Shown: piece after piece, positions 50,309 to 58,154 of the stretch | Layout: each line of letters starts with the position of its first letter | How positions within the stretch are numbered: the first letter of the stretch is position 1 | From: Arthrobacter sp. V1I7 | GTDB lineage: Bacteria > Actinomycetota > Actinomycetes > Actinomycetales > Micrococcaceae | Direction of reading: 5' to 3' | Assembly (NCBI RefSeq): GCF_030817015.1 | Contig: NZ_JAUSYS010000001.1 | Span: 3,906,001 to 3,970,000, forward strand | Length of the DNA: 64,000 nucleotides | The notes under the pieces: model-generated | Told to the model about the DNA's origin: nothing | The model's input: the letters and a program-made list of their open reading frames with translations, nothing else | Database searches by the model: none | Position numbers and translations under genes: made by a program

Positions 50309-50629
50309 GTGAGGTGCCGGTTTTGCACCGGAGCCCTTGAGCCGCATCAGTCGGTTTCGTGCTCGCGGGAGACCTGCCGCAGGGCAGCAAAGCGGGAACG
50401 CCAACGGCTTCGCAAGGGCGGGAGCATAGTTCCGGTCGTTCGAGAGGACGACGAAGGAAGCTGGGAGTTCCCGCCCGAGCTTGAGTACCTCGACCAAGAC
50501 CCAGGCATCACCGTTGACCAGATGCTCACCGCACGGTATGACCCACATCTACGCCGCCGGATCGAGGCAAAGCGAGCCGTCAGACATGCACGGTTACGCG
50601 AACGCCTGACCCGTGTGGCGTTACTTTGA
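50309..50629 (+). CDS. small zinc-ribbon-like element protein
   Basis: A 106-residue basic protein. The N-terminus has four cysteines (CRFC, then SCSRETCRR) in a C-x2-C-x12-C-x4-C pattern that could bind zinc. The rest is Arg-rich with an acidic patch (REDDEGSWEFPPELEYLDQD). GTG at 50309 is the only start before the cysteines; the ribosome site is weak. The 3' end overlaps the convergent DUF2510 gene by 9 bases. DNA binding is possible but unproven. Confidence 0.6.
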   Translation: MRCRFCTGALEPHQSVSCSRETCRRAAKRERQRLRKGGSIVPVVREDDEGSWEFPPELEYLDQDPGITVDQMLTARYDPHLRRRIEAKRAVRHARLRERLTRVALL

Positions 50630-51376
50630 TGCCAGACGTTCGATTTGGTCAACCCTAAATTCAGGCGCCGCCGTTTGCCCACCCATCATCGTCTTGTATT
50701 CGACCAAGCCCTTTACCGTCGCAAGTACCTTGACTTCGTCCTTGTCAACGTAGCTCTTGAGTTGGTCGCAGCTGACCCCTCCCGCCCCCCCGACGAAGAA
50801 GGAATTGTGGTTATACCCGAACGTGTCCTCAGGGCGAACATGCGCCGCTTCAGCGCGGAAAGAACAACCACCAGTAGCCGTATCGAACTGGGTCACTCGC
50901 GCGTGGAGCACGACCATCTCGCCTTTGTGGCTCTCAGGGTCTTTGACCAGAACCGCAAGATCCCGTTCAGGCATCTCCTTGTAGTCCGTAGCGACGAACG
51001 GCTTCGTTGCCGATGGTGCCGCCGGTGAAGGGGTTGGAGACGAGGCAAGGGAAATAGTCACAATTAACATGATTGGGGCGATAAACAGACTGGCGATCGC
51101 AAGTCCCTTCAGTCTTTGTCTCTTCGCGAGGGCGACTATGGCGAAAACAACGGCTGCGATGAGAACCAGCCCCGCCACGAACCCGAGAGGCGACCCGACC
51201 AAGCCAACGAGGGTCAATGCCGCAGCAGTCACCGCAAGACCAAACTTGGGACGTGGCTTGGCAGCAGGCACAGTCTGAGCGGCTGGCTTCGTCTGATCGG
51301 TCCATCCCGAACCGTCCCACCAACGCAAGACCGCTGGATTGTCGGGTTGCGGATACCAACCTGCGGGTGTGCTCAT
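50621..51376 (-). CDS. DUF2510-domain membrane protein
   Basis: A 251-residue protein. The N-terminus is a DUF2510 domain (PAGWYPQPDNPAVLRWWDGSGWTDQT), a short Trp-rich module common in actinobacterial membrane proteins. Two transmembrane segments follow (about 48-85 as a hairpin, and 93-112). The outer part (about 120-250) is hydrophilic with two cysteines and has no named domain. The ATG at 51376 follows GGGGGG at suitable spacing. It is oriented against the restriction gene and may be cargo or an element surface protein. Confidence 0.8.
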   Translation of the reverse strand: MSTPAGWYPQPDNPAVLRWWDGSGWTDQTKPAAQTVPAAKPRPKFGLAVTAAALTLVGLVGSPLGFVAGLVLIAAVVFAIVALAKRQRLKGLAIASLFIAPIMLIVTISLASSPTPSPAAPSATKPFVATDYKEMPERDLAVLVKDPESHKGEMVVLHARVTQFDTATGGCSFRAEAAHVRPEDTFGYNHNSFFVGGAGGVSCDQLKSYVDKDEVKVLATVKGLVEYKTMMGGQTAAPEFRVDQIERLASK

Positions 51377-51508
51377 GTTGCCCCCCATGATCGCTCGTTG
51401 TAAATTTCCAGCAATCATATGCTGAGCAATAGCGAAAACTGCACGAAAACCTGAATGTCGGTCCGTCATGGTTCAATCGGTTGTACTTGCAATTTAGATG
51501 GGGAACTG

Positions 51509-54298
51509 ATGCACCGCACGCGTAACGAGATCGTCGAATCGCTGAAGACCTTCGTGGCCAATTGGTCCGGGTACTCGGGAACGGAGCGTGCTGGAGCTCA
51601 GACATTCGTAAACCAGCTCGTCCAGGCTTACACCGGAGTTGAAGACCCCCGCACGCTCGACGCCAGCCACGAGTCACATCTCCCCTTGGACGAGGGCCAA
51701 CGCCACGGTTTCATCGATTTCTACTGGCCTGAGGTCGTTCTCGTCGAGATGAAGGGACCGAGGGAGTCTGTACGGCTCGCCGAGCACCGACCCCAGATGC
51801 TCCGCTATTGGAAGTACTGCGCGACCGATGACATGGCCGCTCCCCCGTTCACCGTCCTGTGTTCCTTTGACCGTTTCGAGGTATGGGAGCCGGGTAGATT
51901 CCCCAATGCGCCCAGGGACGTTTTTACCTTGGAGCAGTTGCCGGACTTTGTAGACTCGCTCGCATTTCTGATGGGACGCGGCAAAGTACCCACTTACGGT
52001 GGACCCGGCCAGAAGATCACTGTTGGCGCTAGCGCCGACATGATCGGCCTGTTCAACCGGTTGTATGACCGCTTCCACGAGCGCGAGGAATTCGGGCTGA
52101 AGGATGACGACCTGCGCCGTTTCATCATCCAGACAACGTGGACACTGTTTGCCGAAGATCTAGGCCTCATTCCAGAGAACCGATTTGCGAACCTCATCAG
52201 GGACCTGTCAGCCGATTCCCGCGGTGCAAAGCAGAGAATCCCGGGGAGAGAAGTTCAGTCGTTCCTCGCAGCGATGAACTCCCGGAATGCAATCGATCGC
52301 AGTGAGGGGTTCCTTGCAGGGCTCCCCTACGTGAACGGCGGACTTCTCGAATCTGTCCCTTACGTGCCGCTGAACAGCTTCGACCTCGATCTGCTCGTGC
52401 AGGCGTCAAAGTACGACTGGCGCTACGTGAACCCGACGATCTTTGGTTCGCTTTTTGAGGGGTGCCTGGGCGACCGACGCCGGCAGTTTGGGGCGCACTA
52501 CACCCACGAGCAAGACATCATGCAGATCGTGGAACCGACGATCCTGAAGCCTTGGCGTGAGCGCATCGACGGCACCCAGGACTACAAAAAACTGGAGCTT
52601 GTCCTCAAGGAGCTGTGCCAGTTCAAGGTGCTCGACCCGGCCTGTGGATCCGGAAACTTTCTCTACCTGGCCTACCGAGAACTCCGCCGCCTGGAGCACT
52701 ACCTTAAAGACCGCATCGACGACCTCAAGCATGCAGCTGGAAAACCAGTCTCGATGCACCTTGAGTTCTACCCGATCGAAAACTTGTACGGCATCGAGAT
52801 CGAGCCCTTCGCCGTGCAGATTGCACGACTCACGATTTGGATGGGTCACGCGCAGATGGCCAGAGAGATGAACGTTCAGGGCGACGACCCGCTGCCGCTG
52901 CACAACCTTGACACCATCATCGAGGCAGACGCTTTGAAAGCGGAGTGGCCGACAGTTGACGCGATCATCGGAAACCCGCCGTTCATCGGCTACTCACGAA
53001 TCCGTGAGTCCAACGGCGCGGACTATCTAGACTTCTTGGAATCTGAGTTCCACGCAGGAATCGTGGACCTTTGCGCCTACTGGTTCCGCAAGGCACAGGA
53101 CCACATGAAAGACGGCCAGAGGGCTGGGTTGGTGGCTACAAACTCCATCCGACAGAACAAATCTCGGCTAGCGGCTTTGGACTACATCATGGCCAAAGGG
53201 GCAGTAATTACTGATGCTGTCACCACCCAAGTGTGGCCAGGCGAGGCCAATGTTCACGTTTCGATCGTCAACTGGGTCAAGTCCCCCGCCATCCCGCCGT
53301 CTGGCGTTCTTCTGGACAAGGTACCGGTAGCGGGCATAACTAACTACCTGAAAGTAGGTGCAAGCGCTCGGGCCGCTGTTCCTCTCCCCGCTAACCAAGG
53401 CATCGGATTCGAGGGGAACAAACCCTCCGGCGGCGGCTTTGTGCTGGAGGACGAGGAAGCGAAATCTCTCCTTTCGCGATCCGACTCCCCATATGAACAG
53501 GTCGTGAAACGCTACTTCATCAGCAAGGACATCGCAGCTGAGCCGACGCAGGAGCCGACAAGATGGATCATCGACTTCGGGATTATGGAGCTCGATGATG
53601 CGATGGCTTTTCCTGCTGCCCTAGAAATCGTCCGAGCACGGGTGAAGCCATTCCGAGACCAAAATAATCGACCTGCCCGACGCGACCGATGGTGGAGATT
53701 CGGTGAAGTCAGCCTTGGTATGCGGCATGCAACTGCCAAGCTCGACAGGTATTTTGCAGTCGGGAGAGTCGGCAAGCGCCCGCTCTTCACCTGGGCTGAG
53801 TCCGACTGGTGTTCCGGTGATGCACTAACTGTCATTGCTCGACAGGACGATTGGAGTTTCGGTGTCTTATCGTCGAAAATCCACACTGCTTGGGCGTGGG
53901 AACAGTGTTCGACCATGAAATCGGACCTTAGGTACACGCCCAAGACAGCCCTTTGGACTTTCCCGTTCCCGTCGCCTGACGATCCTCAGGGAGACATGAT
54001 CGAACAAGCGGCACGAGACGTCGTCGCGGAGAGGGAGCACGCCTGCGCGAAACTGGTTGCGATGGGCAAGAACCAGGCGGGACTCACTGCTGTTTACAAC
54101 GCGATGGACGAAGGGGCTTTCACCGACCTGCGCGCAGCGCACAAACGCCTTGATGAGGCAGTGTGCAGGTCGTACGGCTGGCCAACCTCCGTCCTTGGTG
54201 ATCAGGCAGAGATCGTGGATCGACTATACGAACTCAACGCTAAGGTCGCTACAGATCCCAGCGACTACGCCCCATTCCGCGAGGGGGAGAGGAACTGA
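51509..54298 (+). CDS. MmeI-like (type IIL) restriction-modification enzyme
   Basis: A single 929-residue chain carrying nuclease, adenine methyltransferase and target recognition. The PD-ExK-like nuclease shows D70-x9-E80-x-K82 (IDFYWPEVVLVEMK), the same spacing and numbering known for MmeI. A helical spacer precedes methyltransferase motif I DPACGSGNF (376-384), YGIEIEPFAVQIARLTIWMG and motif IV NPPF (489-492). The last 380 residues should be target recognition and C-terminal domains. Such enzymes methylate one strand and cut away from the site. The ATG at 51509 follows GGGGA. Its stop overlaps the next gene (TGATG). Confidence 0.93.
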   Translation: MHRTRNEIVESLKTFVANWSGYSGTERAGAQTFVNQLVQAYTGVEDPRTLDASHESHLPLDEGQRHGFIDFYWPEVVLVEMKGPRESVRLAEHRPQMLRYWKYCATDDMAAPPFTVLCSFDRFEVWEPGRFPNAPRDVFTLEQLPDFVDSLAFLMGRGKVPTYGGPGQKITVGASADMIGLFNRLYDRFHEREEFGLKDDDLRRFIIQTTWTLFAEDLGLIPENRFANLIRDLSADSRGAKQRIPGREVQSFLAAMNSRNAIDRSEGFLAGLPYVNGGLLESVPYVPLNSFDLDLLVQASKYDWRYVNPTIFGSLFEGCLGDRRRQFGAHYTHEQDIMQIVEPTILKPWRERIDGTQDYKKLELVLKELCQFKVLDPACGSGNFLYLAYRELRRLEHYLKDRIDDLKHAAGKPVSMHLEFYPIENLYGIEIEPFAVQIARLTIWMGHAQMAREMNVQGDDPLPLHNLDTIIEADALKAEWPTVDAIIGNPPFIGYSRIRESNGADYLDFLESEFHAGIVDLCAYWFRKAQDHMKDGQRAGLVATNSIRQNKSRLAALDYIMAKGAVITDAVTTQVWPGEANVHVSIVNWVKSPAIPPSGVLLDKVPVAGITNYLKVGASARAAVPLPANQGIGFEGNKPSGGGFVLEDEEAKSLLSRSDSPYEQVVKRYFISKDIAAEPTQEPTRWIIDFGIMELDDAMAFPAALEIVRARVKPFRDQNNRPARRDRWWRFGEVSLGMRHATAKLDRYFAVGRVGKRPLFTWAESDWCSGDALTVIARQDDWSFGVLSSKIHTAWAWEQCSTMKSDLRYTPKTALWTFPFPSPDDPQGDMIEQAARDVVAEREHACAKLVAMGKNQAGLTAVYNAMDEGAFTDLRAAHKRLDEAVCRSYGWPTSVLGDQAEIVDRLYELNAKVATDPSDYAPFREGERN

Positions 54299-55110
54299 TG
54301 CCCCGCTTCTCAGAACGCAACGGATACGTCGAGCCACGAACAATCGTCCAAATCGACGACCTAGACAACGAGACGCGAACCCAGATCTGGAATGTTGTCT
54401 ACGTCTTGAAGATGACCTCATACGATCACTACGGACCCATCGAAATGAACGATACGTTCGCGGTAGGCCTGTGGATTGAATGGAACGAATCTCTTGAGTA
54501 CCTTCAGGGAACAAGAGGGAAAAGCTTCCTAGGCACGGTCAAGAAAACCGTAGTCAAGGGCACAATGGCCGAAGCGTTTGACCTCGTTGAAGCGTGCATC
54601 GAAGCGGTAGGCCATCCGTTGCCTGACTTGCTGAACGACGTCTTCACGAAGTACCTCGTGGGATACCGGGTAGTGAACGGCGAAATTATCCAAGTGACCG
54701 AGACGGCCGAGATTGAGGCTATTGAGACCGCATTGGATGTGCTGCAGCCATATGGGGGCGCACGGAAGCATCTGCTGAATGCGCTGTCTCTGCTTTCGAA
54801 CCGACAAGATCCCCACTACTCGAACGTAGTCAAGGAGTCGATCAGCGCAGTCGAAGCCGTCGCCCGTCATCTGACCGGCGAAAAAACACTTGGAGATGCG
54901 CTCAAGAAATTGGAAGCCAAGGGTGTTCCGACACAACGGGCCTTGGTCGATGGCTGGCTAAAACTCTATGGGTACACCAGCGCCGAGGGTGGAATCCGAC
55001 ATGGCAGCATCGAACTCGGCGAAGTGGACGAGGCACTCGCCACCTACTTCCTTGTCACGTGCTCATCGATGGTCGGCTACCTGATCAAGAAAGCGGGAAG
55101 CGGGGCGTAG
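54298..55110 (+). CDS. AbiJ_NTD4-domain protein, putative abortive-infection effector
   Basis: A 270-residue protein. Its N-terminal 90 residues (MPRFSERNGYVEPRTIVQID, then TRTQIWNVVYVL) resemble the AbiJ_NTD4 domain of abortive-infection proteins. The C-terminal half is helical (LLNALSLLSNRQDPHYSNVVKE, SISAVEAVARHLTG) and ends in an Arg-His-Gly motif (EGGIRHGS) as seen in HEPN-like Abi domains. Overlap TGATG with the RM gene implies translational coupling. An RNA-cleaving or toxic role in phage defence is inference from family and context. Confidence 0.75.
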   Translation: MPRFSERNGYVEPRTIVQIDDLDNETRTQIWNVVYVLKMTSYDHYGPIEMNDTFAVGLWIEWNESLEYLQGTRGKSFLGTVKKTVVKGTMAEAFDLVEACIEAVGHPLPDLLNDVFTKYLVGYRVVNGEIIQVTETAEIEAIETALDVLQPYGGARKHLLNALSLLSNRQDPHYSNVVKESISAVEAVARHLTGEKTLGDALKKLEAKGVPTQRALVDGWLKLYGYTSAEGGIRHGSIELGEVDEALATYFLVTCSSMVGYLIKKAGSGA

Positions 55111-55211
55111 ACCGTTGGAAAGTCGTCCTTGGGACTGCTGAGCAAAGTCTCTTAATGTCATCTCGTCGATCCGCCAGGAACGACGAAACGACAAACGAAG
55201 GACTGATCAAC

Positions 55212-55589
55212 ATGACCGCACGCATTCCGGCCACCCGCAAGACCACCGCCGCCCCGACCGTGAAGCTGTCCGGTGAACTCGTCGAGGTGCCGTCCGTGGC
55301 ACTCGCCAACGAAGCTGCCGCCGCTGTGTCGATCGCCCAGGACGTTGAAGCCCCCGCCGGCGAAGTTGCCGACGCCACCGCCGAACTTGAAGCCGAAGCG
55401 AACGGCACGCGTCAGACCCCGAAAAAGGCACCGGTGAAGAAGCCCGCCAACGCCCCCGCGAAGAAGGCTCCCGCCCCGACCGCACACACCGACTGCACCC
55501 ACGCCAAGTCCGGCCCCGAAGGCAAGAAGGCACGCGCCGCGTGCCGCCGTGAAAAGGCCGCCGAAGCCGCGAAGGCTGCGAAGGCATGA
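55212..55589 (+). CDS. Lys/Ala/Pro-rich element protein with cysteine pair
   Basis: A 125-residue low-complexity protein. The first half is Ala/Val/Glu-rich and acidic; the second half has repeated KKAPVKKPANAPAKKAP units like histone-H1-type tails, then a HTDCTHAK and ACRREK segment with two cysteines. No family recognised. The ATG at 55212 was chosen from a GAAGGA upstream. The stop overlaps the next gene as ATGA. Nucleic-acid binding through the basic tail is possible. Confidence 0.6.
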   Translation: MTARIPATRKTTAAPTVKLSGELVEVPSVALANEAAAAVSIAQDVEAPAGEVADATAELEAEANGTRQTPKKAPVKKPANAPAKKAPAPTAHTDCTHAKSGPEGKKARAACRREKAAEAAKAAKA

Positions 55590-55762
55590 CCCGGGACCAA
55601 ATGATCGCCGCTGCCGAGTTCGTTCATGCGTCGTTCGGCCCTGATGCCGACCTCGACATCGACGACGATGGCTCCGCGTTCATCACCACGCCGCACGCCA
55701 CTCTTGAAGGCTTCTTCGCCTTCGACCGCGACGACGTCTCGCGCCTGACGCTCGTCCCGTAA
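55586..55762 (+). CDS. 58-residue acidic element protein
   Basis: Reads MTRDQMIAAAEFVHASFG, then DADLDIDDDGSAFITTPH and a tail ending RDDVSRLTLVP. It has a strongly acidic centre. The ATG overlaps the previous stop (ATGA), and a hairpin follows the TAA. Too short for confident family assignment. Small acidic proteins of this kind are sometimes DNA mimics, but nothing here proves it. Confidence 0.6.
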   Translation: MTRDQMIAAAEFVHASFGPDADLDIDDDGSAFITTPHATLEGFFAFDRDDVSRLTLVP

Positions 55763-55773
55763 CTACAACCCAC

Positions 55774-55791
55774 ACCCCCGGCAACGGGGGT
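55774..55791 (+). terminator. short GC hairpin after the 58-residue gene
   Basis: ACCCCCG and CGGGGGT with a GCAA tetraloop, 12 bases after the stop codon, followed by TAGTGG. Confidence 0.6.
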
Positions 55792-56398
55792 TAGTGGTGG
55801 ATGCGCCCAACCATGCAATCGTGCATCGACGCGCTGACAGCTGTCTGTCGCTGAGACGTCCGTAAAACTCTCCCTGACGATCCAACAATCTCGCTGTGTG
55901 CGAATCTGTCACTTCGCTAGTCCGCCCGCTTACACGCTCACTGACGCTCGATTGCATTCATGTGCTGACGACGACGCCTGTGTCCGCGTGCTTGCGCCGT
56001 CCGATGATGCCGAATCGTTCAACGCCCGTGTGCCTGTGCCGCTCGCTCCTCTGACGCCATGCGTTGAACTGACGTGCTCTGACATCGCCTGTCGTTGCAT
56101 CCACGCGTGATGATGCACGCGACGCCTGCTGCCGTCTGACGAGACACCCTGCGTGTCTGCCGGGCGTCTTGCCGCGTTGATCGACGCGACGACCACGGGT
56201 CGGCACCCCCTCCCCTGGGCAGTTAATTCCACCCGGTGCGTTCGGGCGCTCGTTTTGTGTACGGGTTTGGGGAAACAATAAATAGTACTTATTGTGCCCT
56301 CCGTGGAGCCTTTTCGGAGGCCCGGGGCGGTCCTACATGCAGGGGTAGTCGAACTTGGCGAGTTGTCGTCACCGTTGGGCGGCTCGCCAAGCGGCCAG
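55792..56398. other. gene-free region with repeated CTGAC motifs
   Basis: CTGAC occurs eight times on the plus strand at 55834, 55874, 55941, 55965, 56051, 56069, 56079 and 56136, mostly as CTGACG. ATGCAATCG/CGATTGCAT again bound the left part (55813, 55949). Toward the right lie ACAATAA/TTATTGT (56275-56295) and CTTGGCGAG/CTCGCCAAG (56354-56391), the latter a likely terminator for the minus-strand ParB-like gene. I see no protein gene. Confidence 0.55.
56275..56295. promoter_or_regulatory. AT-rich palindrome
   Basis: ACAATAA (56275-56281), spacer ATAGTAC, TTATTGT (56289-56295): perfect 7-bp arms in an AT patch inside GC-rich sequence. Candidate operator or protein-binding site. Confidence 0.4.
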
Positions 56399-56797
56399 TC
56401 AGCTTATATCCACGGTCAGCCCGTCCTTCCACTCCTCGGGGGTCATGTCACTGTTCCCCTGAAGAAGATCTTCCGCCTTGAGTTGCCTGTCTGACGTCCA
56501 CTCCACTTGGCGACAAACGAGAACGTCTATTTCTTGACCCGTGAGCGCACAGGCGTAGAGGCGGTGCAGGCCGTCACGTAGCTTTCCATCAGGATCGATC
56601 CAGATCGCCGCCACCGTGGGACGCCACACCCAGTCGGACTTGCCGGGCGTGAGCATGTCCACGAAGTGATGAAGCTTGGCTCTGTCGAAAGGCTGGGCTG
56701 CGCGCTCCTTCGCATAGTTGCCGCCGAACAGAAGTTTCCGAGCATCGGCTGGGGTAATCGTCTCGAACTGTATTAGAACGTTCTGTTCCACACGCAT
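56399..56797 (-). CDS. ParB/sulfiredoxin-fold protein
   Basis: A 132-residue protein. The fold marker is GKLRDGLHRLYACALTGQEIDVLVCRQ, in part DGLHRLYA, the phosphate-binding GxHR-type motif of ParB-like and Srx-fold proteins, preceded by ITPADARKLLFGGN and PTVAAIWIDPDG. Such stand-alone proteins occur in phages and mobile elements, with roles in DNA nicking, CTP binding or regulation. The ATG at 56797 follows a strong AAGGAGGAAAG. It lies next to the putative origin, so a role in replication or maintenance is plausible. Confidence 0.72.
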   Translation of the reverse strand: MRVEQNVLIQFETITPADARKLLFGGNYAKERAAQPFDRAKLHHFVDMLTPGKSDWVWRPTVAAIWIDPDGKLRDGLHRLYACALTGQEIDVLVCRQVEWTSDRQLKAEDLLQGNSDMTPEEWKDGLTVDIS

Positions 56798-57060
56798 CTT
56801 TCCTCCTTGGTCGGTAAATTCAACAAGCAAGAAATTACAGGGCAATTAATGAAAAAGGAAATGGACCGGAGTTGAATTCGCTAATAGCGGACAAATCATG
56901 AATGGCATGATTTAATTCCCGGAATTCCTAAATGTGAACGTGTGAGTCAGTAAACATGACAATAACGGCGCTTTGCAGGCACGGCCGCAATAGCCCCATG
57001 AGCGCACACCGTGAGTTAACCTTTCAAATCGGAGCTGAAAATTGCCACTCAGATACGCTG

Positions 57061-57318
57061 GGGGTGACGGGGTGATGATGGGGTGATGGGCGTACATACC
57101 AGTGTTTGCATGGGGTCGACGGGTCGACGGGTTGACGCCTCGTGAGAACGAGCAAACCGGTCAGCCCCTATATATAAAGATAAAGATCATCGCTTCATAC
57201 ACGTATAGGTGATTTTGCTGGTGTTCGCACGCCGTCAACCCGTCACCCCGATCAACCCGCGTGAATACTGGTCTGCGCGCTCATCACCCCGGCATCACCC
57301 CGTTTTTGGCGTCACCCC
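57061..57318. other. putative replication origin with mirror-symmetric iterons
   Basis: Left outer: GGGGTGA at 57061, 57069 and 57080. Left inner: three tandem octamers GGGTCGAC, GGGTCGAC, GGGTTGAC (57113-57136). Centre: an AT-rich stretch (about 57166-57220, including CCTATATATAAAGATAAAG). Right inner: GTCAACCC (57234), GTCACCCC (57242), GATCAACCC (57250). Right outer: TCACCCC at 57284, 57295 and 57312. The right side is the inverted image of the left. No gene is present from 56798 to attR. Together with the element's prim-pol Rep this points to its origin. Confidence 0.7.
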
Positions 57319-57345
57319 GACGCGTCCAGAAATCGACGCCAAAAC

Positions 57346-57376
57346 TGAGCACGATTTGAGCGCAATACGTTGTGAT
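57346..57376. repeat. attR-proximal copy of a 31-bp repeat
   Basis: TGAGCACGATTTGAGCGCAA, 5 variable bases and TGTGAT, ungapped match to 43577-43607 (24 of 31). It lies 84 bases inside attR. It may be an integrase arm site or a relic of another integrase 3' end. Confidence 0.55.
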
Positions 57377-57459
57377 CAGCAGACATTTTCAGCGCCTAGG
57401 GAGTATCACAATTCGCGAGTTTTCAACGATCTTGCTCTGTCGCCTGTGCTTCTGCGAAA

Positions 57460-57484
57460 GTTCAAATCCCACCGTCACCGCCAA
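57460..57484 (+). repeat. attR
   Basis: Exact copy of the 25-bp attL repeat. What follows it (57490-57530) is a strong terminator that presumably served the tRNA before integration. Confidence 0.93.
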
Positions 57485-57489
57485 TGAGA

Positions 57490-57530
57490 AAGGCCCTGGT
57501 TCCCTTCGTTTGTGAGGGAACCAGGGCCTT
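57490..57530 (+). terminator. original tRNA-Ser terminator, displaced by the element
   Basis: AAGGCCCTGGTTCCCT (57490-57505) and its complement (57515-57530) form a perfect 16-bp stem with a 9-base loop, followed by TTGC. Between here and 57758 I see a -10-like TATGAT (57707) and a small GAGGCC/GGCCTC hairpin in the leader of the next gene. Confidence 0.8.
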
Positions 57531-57758
57531 TTGCTTCAATAACGGCAGGCTGGCTCCGGCGTTCCTGCCCGCCCGCCCACCAAAGTCGTTGGCGGGATTA
57601 CTGTTGGTTAGTTTGAGCTCTCCAAGAGTTGCCTGCCCGCGTATAAGAACCCCGGCGTTGAACCCGTGAAGGGGGCTGAGTTGAGGTTCCGTTCGAATAG
57701 TTGGCCTATGATCCGAGGAGGCCACCGCGGCCTCTTAGTATTATTGGGGGAAATAATC

Positions 57759-58109
57759 GTGAAATTTGCGTTTCGCAGCGCCGCAGTGGCGGTCGTGCTC
57801 GCCGGGTCTTCGCTTCTGCTCGCACCAACGGCCAGTGCCGCAGTCTGCCCGCCAGGTCAGTCCTGCACCGTCGGAAAGTCATCTGTATATGTGGAGTCCG
57901 GAACGGTCGTGAAGGCAAACAAATACGGTTGGCCCAAGGGCGCCATGCTGAGATACCGCTGGTACCGCAACGGAACCTACATCGCCGGCGGCTGGAACGA
58001 CAGCCTTAAAGTCGGCGGGCCCAAAGGCACAAAGTACGTCGTCCGCGTCCATAACACCAAGGCCGACCCGATGATCTTCAAGGTCAGCAGGACGTACGTC
58101 GTCAAGTAA
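57759..58109 (+). CDS. small secreted protein
   Basis: A 116-residue protein with a clear signal peptide (KFAFRSAAVAVVLAGSSLLLAPTASA, cleavage after ASA near residue 27). The mature part of about 89 residues has two cysteines close together (VCPPGQSC), is basic and aromatic-rich (MLRYRWYRNGTYIAGGW), and probably all-beta. No family recognised. GTG at 57759 follows GGGGGAA. It has its own terminator. Confidence 0.78.
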   Translation: MKFAFRSAAVAVVLAGSSLLLAPTASAAVCPPGQSCTVGKSSVYVESGTVVKANKYGWPKGAMLRYRWYRNGTYIAGGWNDSLKVGGPKGTKYVVRVHNTKADPMIFKVSRTYVVK

Positions 58110-58125
58110 CACAACGGGACGCAAC

Positions 58126-58154
58126 AAACCCCCGCCAGCAACTGACGGGGGTTT
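58126..58154 (+). terminator. terminator after the small secreted protein
   Basis: AAACCCCC (58126-58133) and GGGGGTTT (58147-58154), followed by CTGTCG, 17 bases after the stop. Confidence 0.75.

Larger units (their letters stand above)
43483..57484. mobile_element. 14.0-kb integrative element in tRNA-Ser(CGA)
   Basis: Bounded by an exact 25-bp direct repeat of the tRNA 3' end. It contains, from left: tyrosine integrase, small coupled ORF and HTH regulator (minus), excisionase-like gene and prim-pol replication protein (plus), four unknown genes, a zinc-finger-like protein, a DUF2510 membrane protein, an MmeI-like RM enzyme, an AbiJ_NTD4-type gene, two small proteins, a ParB-like protein and an iteron origin. 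No FtsK/TraB translocase, relaxase, portal, capsid or tail gene is visible. This layout suits a phage satellite or a reduced AICE. The sequence is less GC-rich than its flanks, most clearly at 56.8-57.4 kb. Confidence 0.93.

Noticed and set aside
51509..54298. BREX-type PglX methyltransferase
   Set aside because: The MmeI-type D-x9-E-x-K nuclease lies at the N-terminus, and no other BREX gene is present.
43483..57484. Complete prophage or conjugative AICE
   Set aside because: No terminase, portal, capsid, tail, FtsK/TraB or relaxase gene can be seen.
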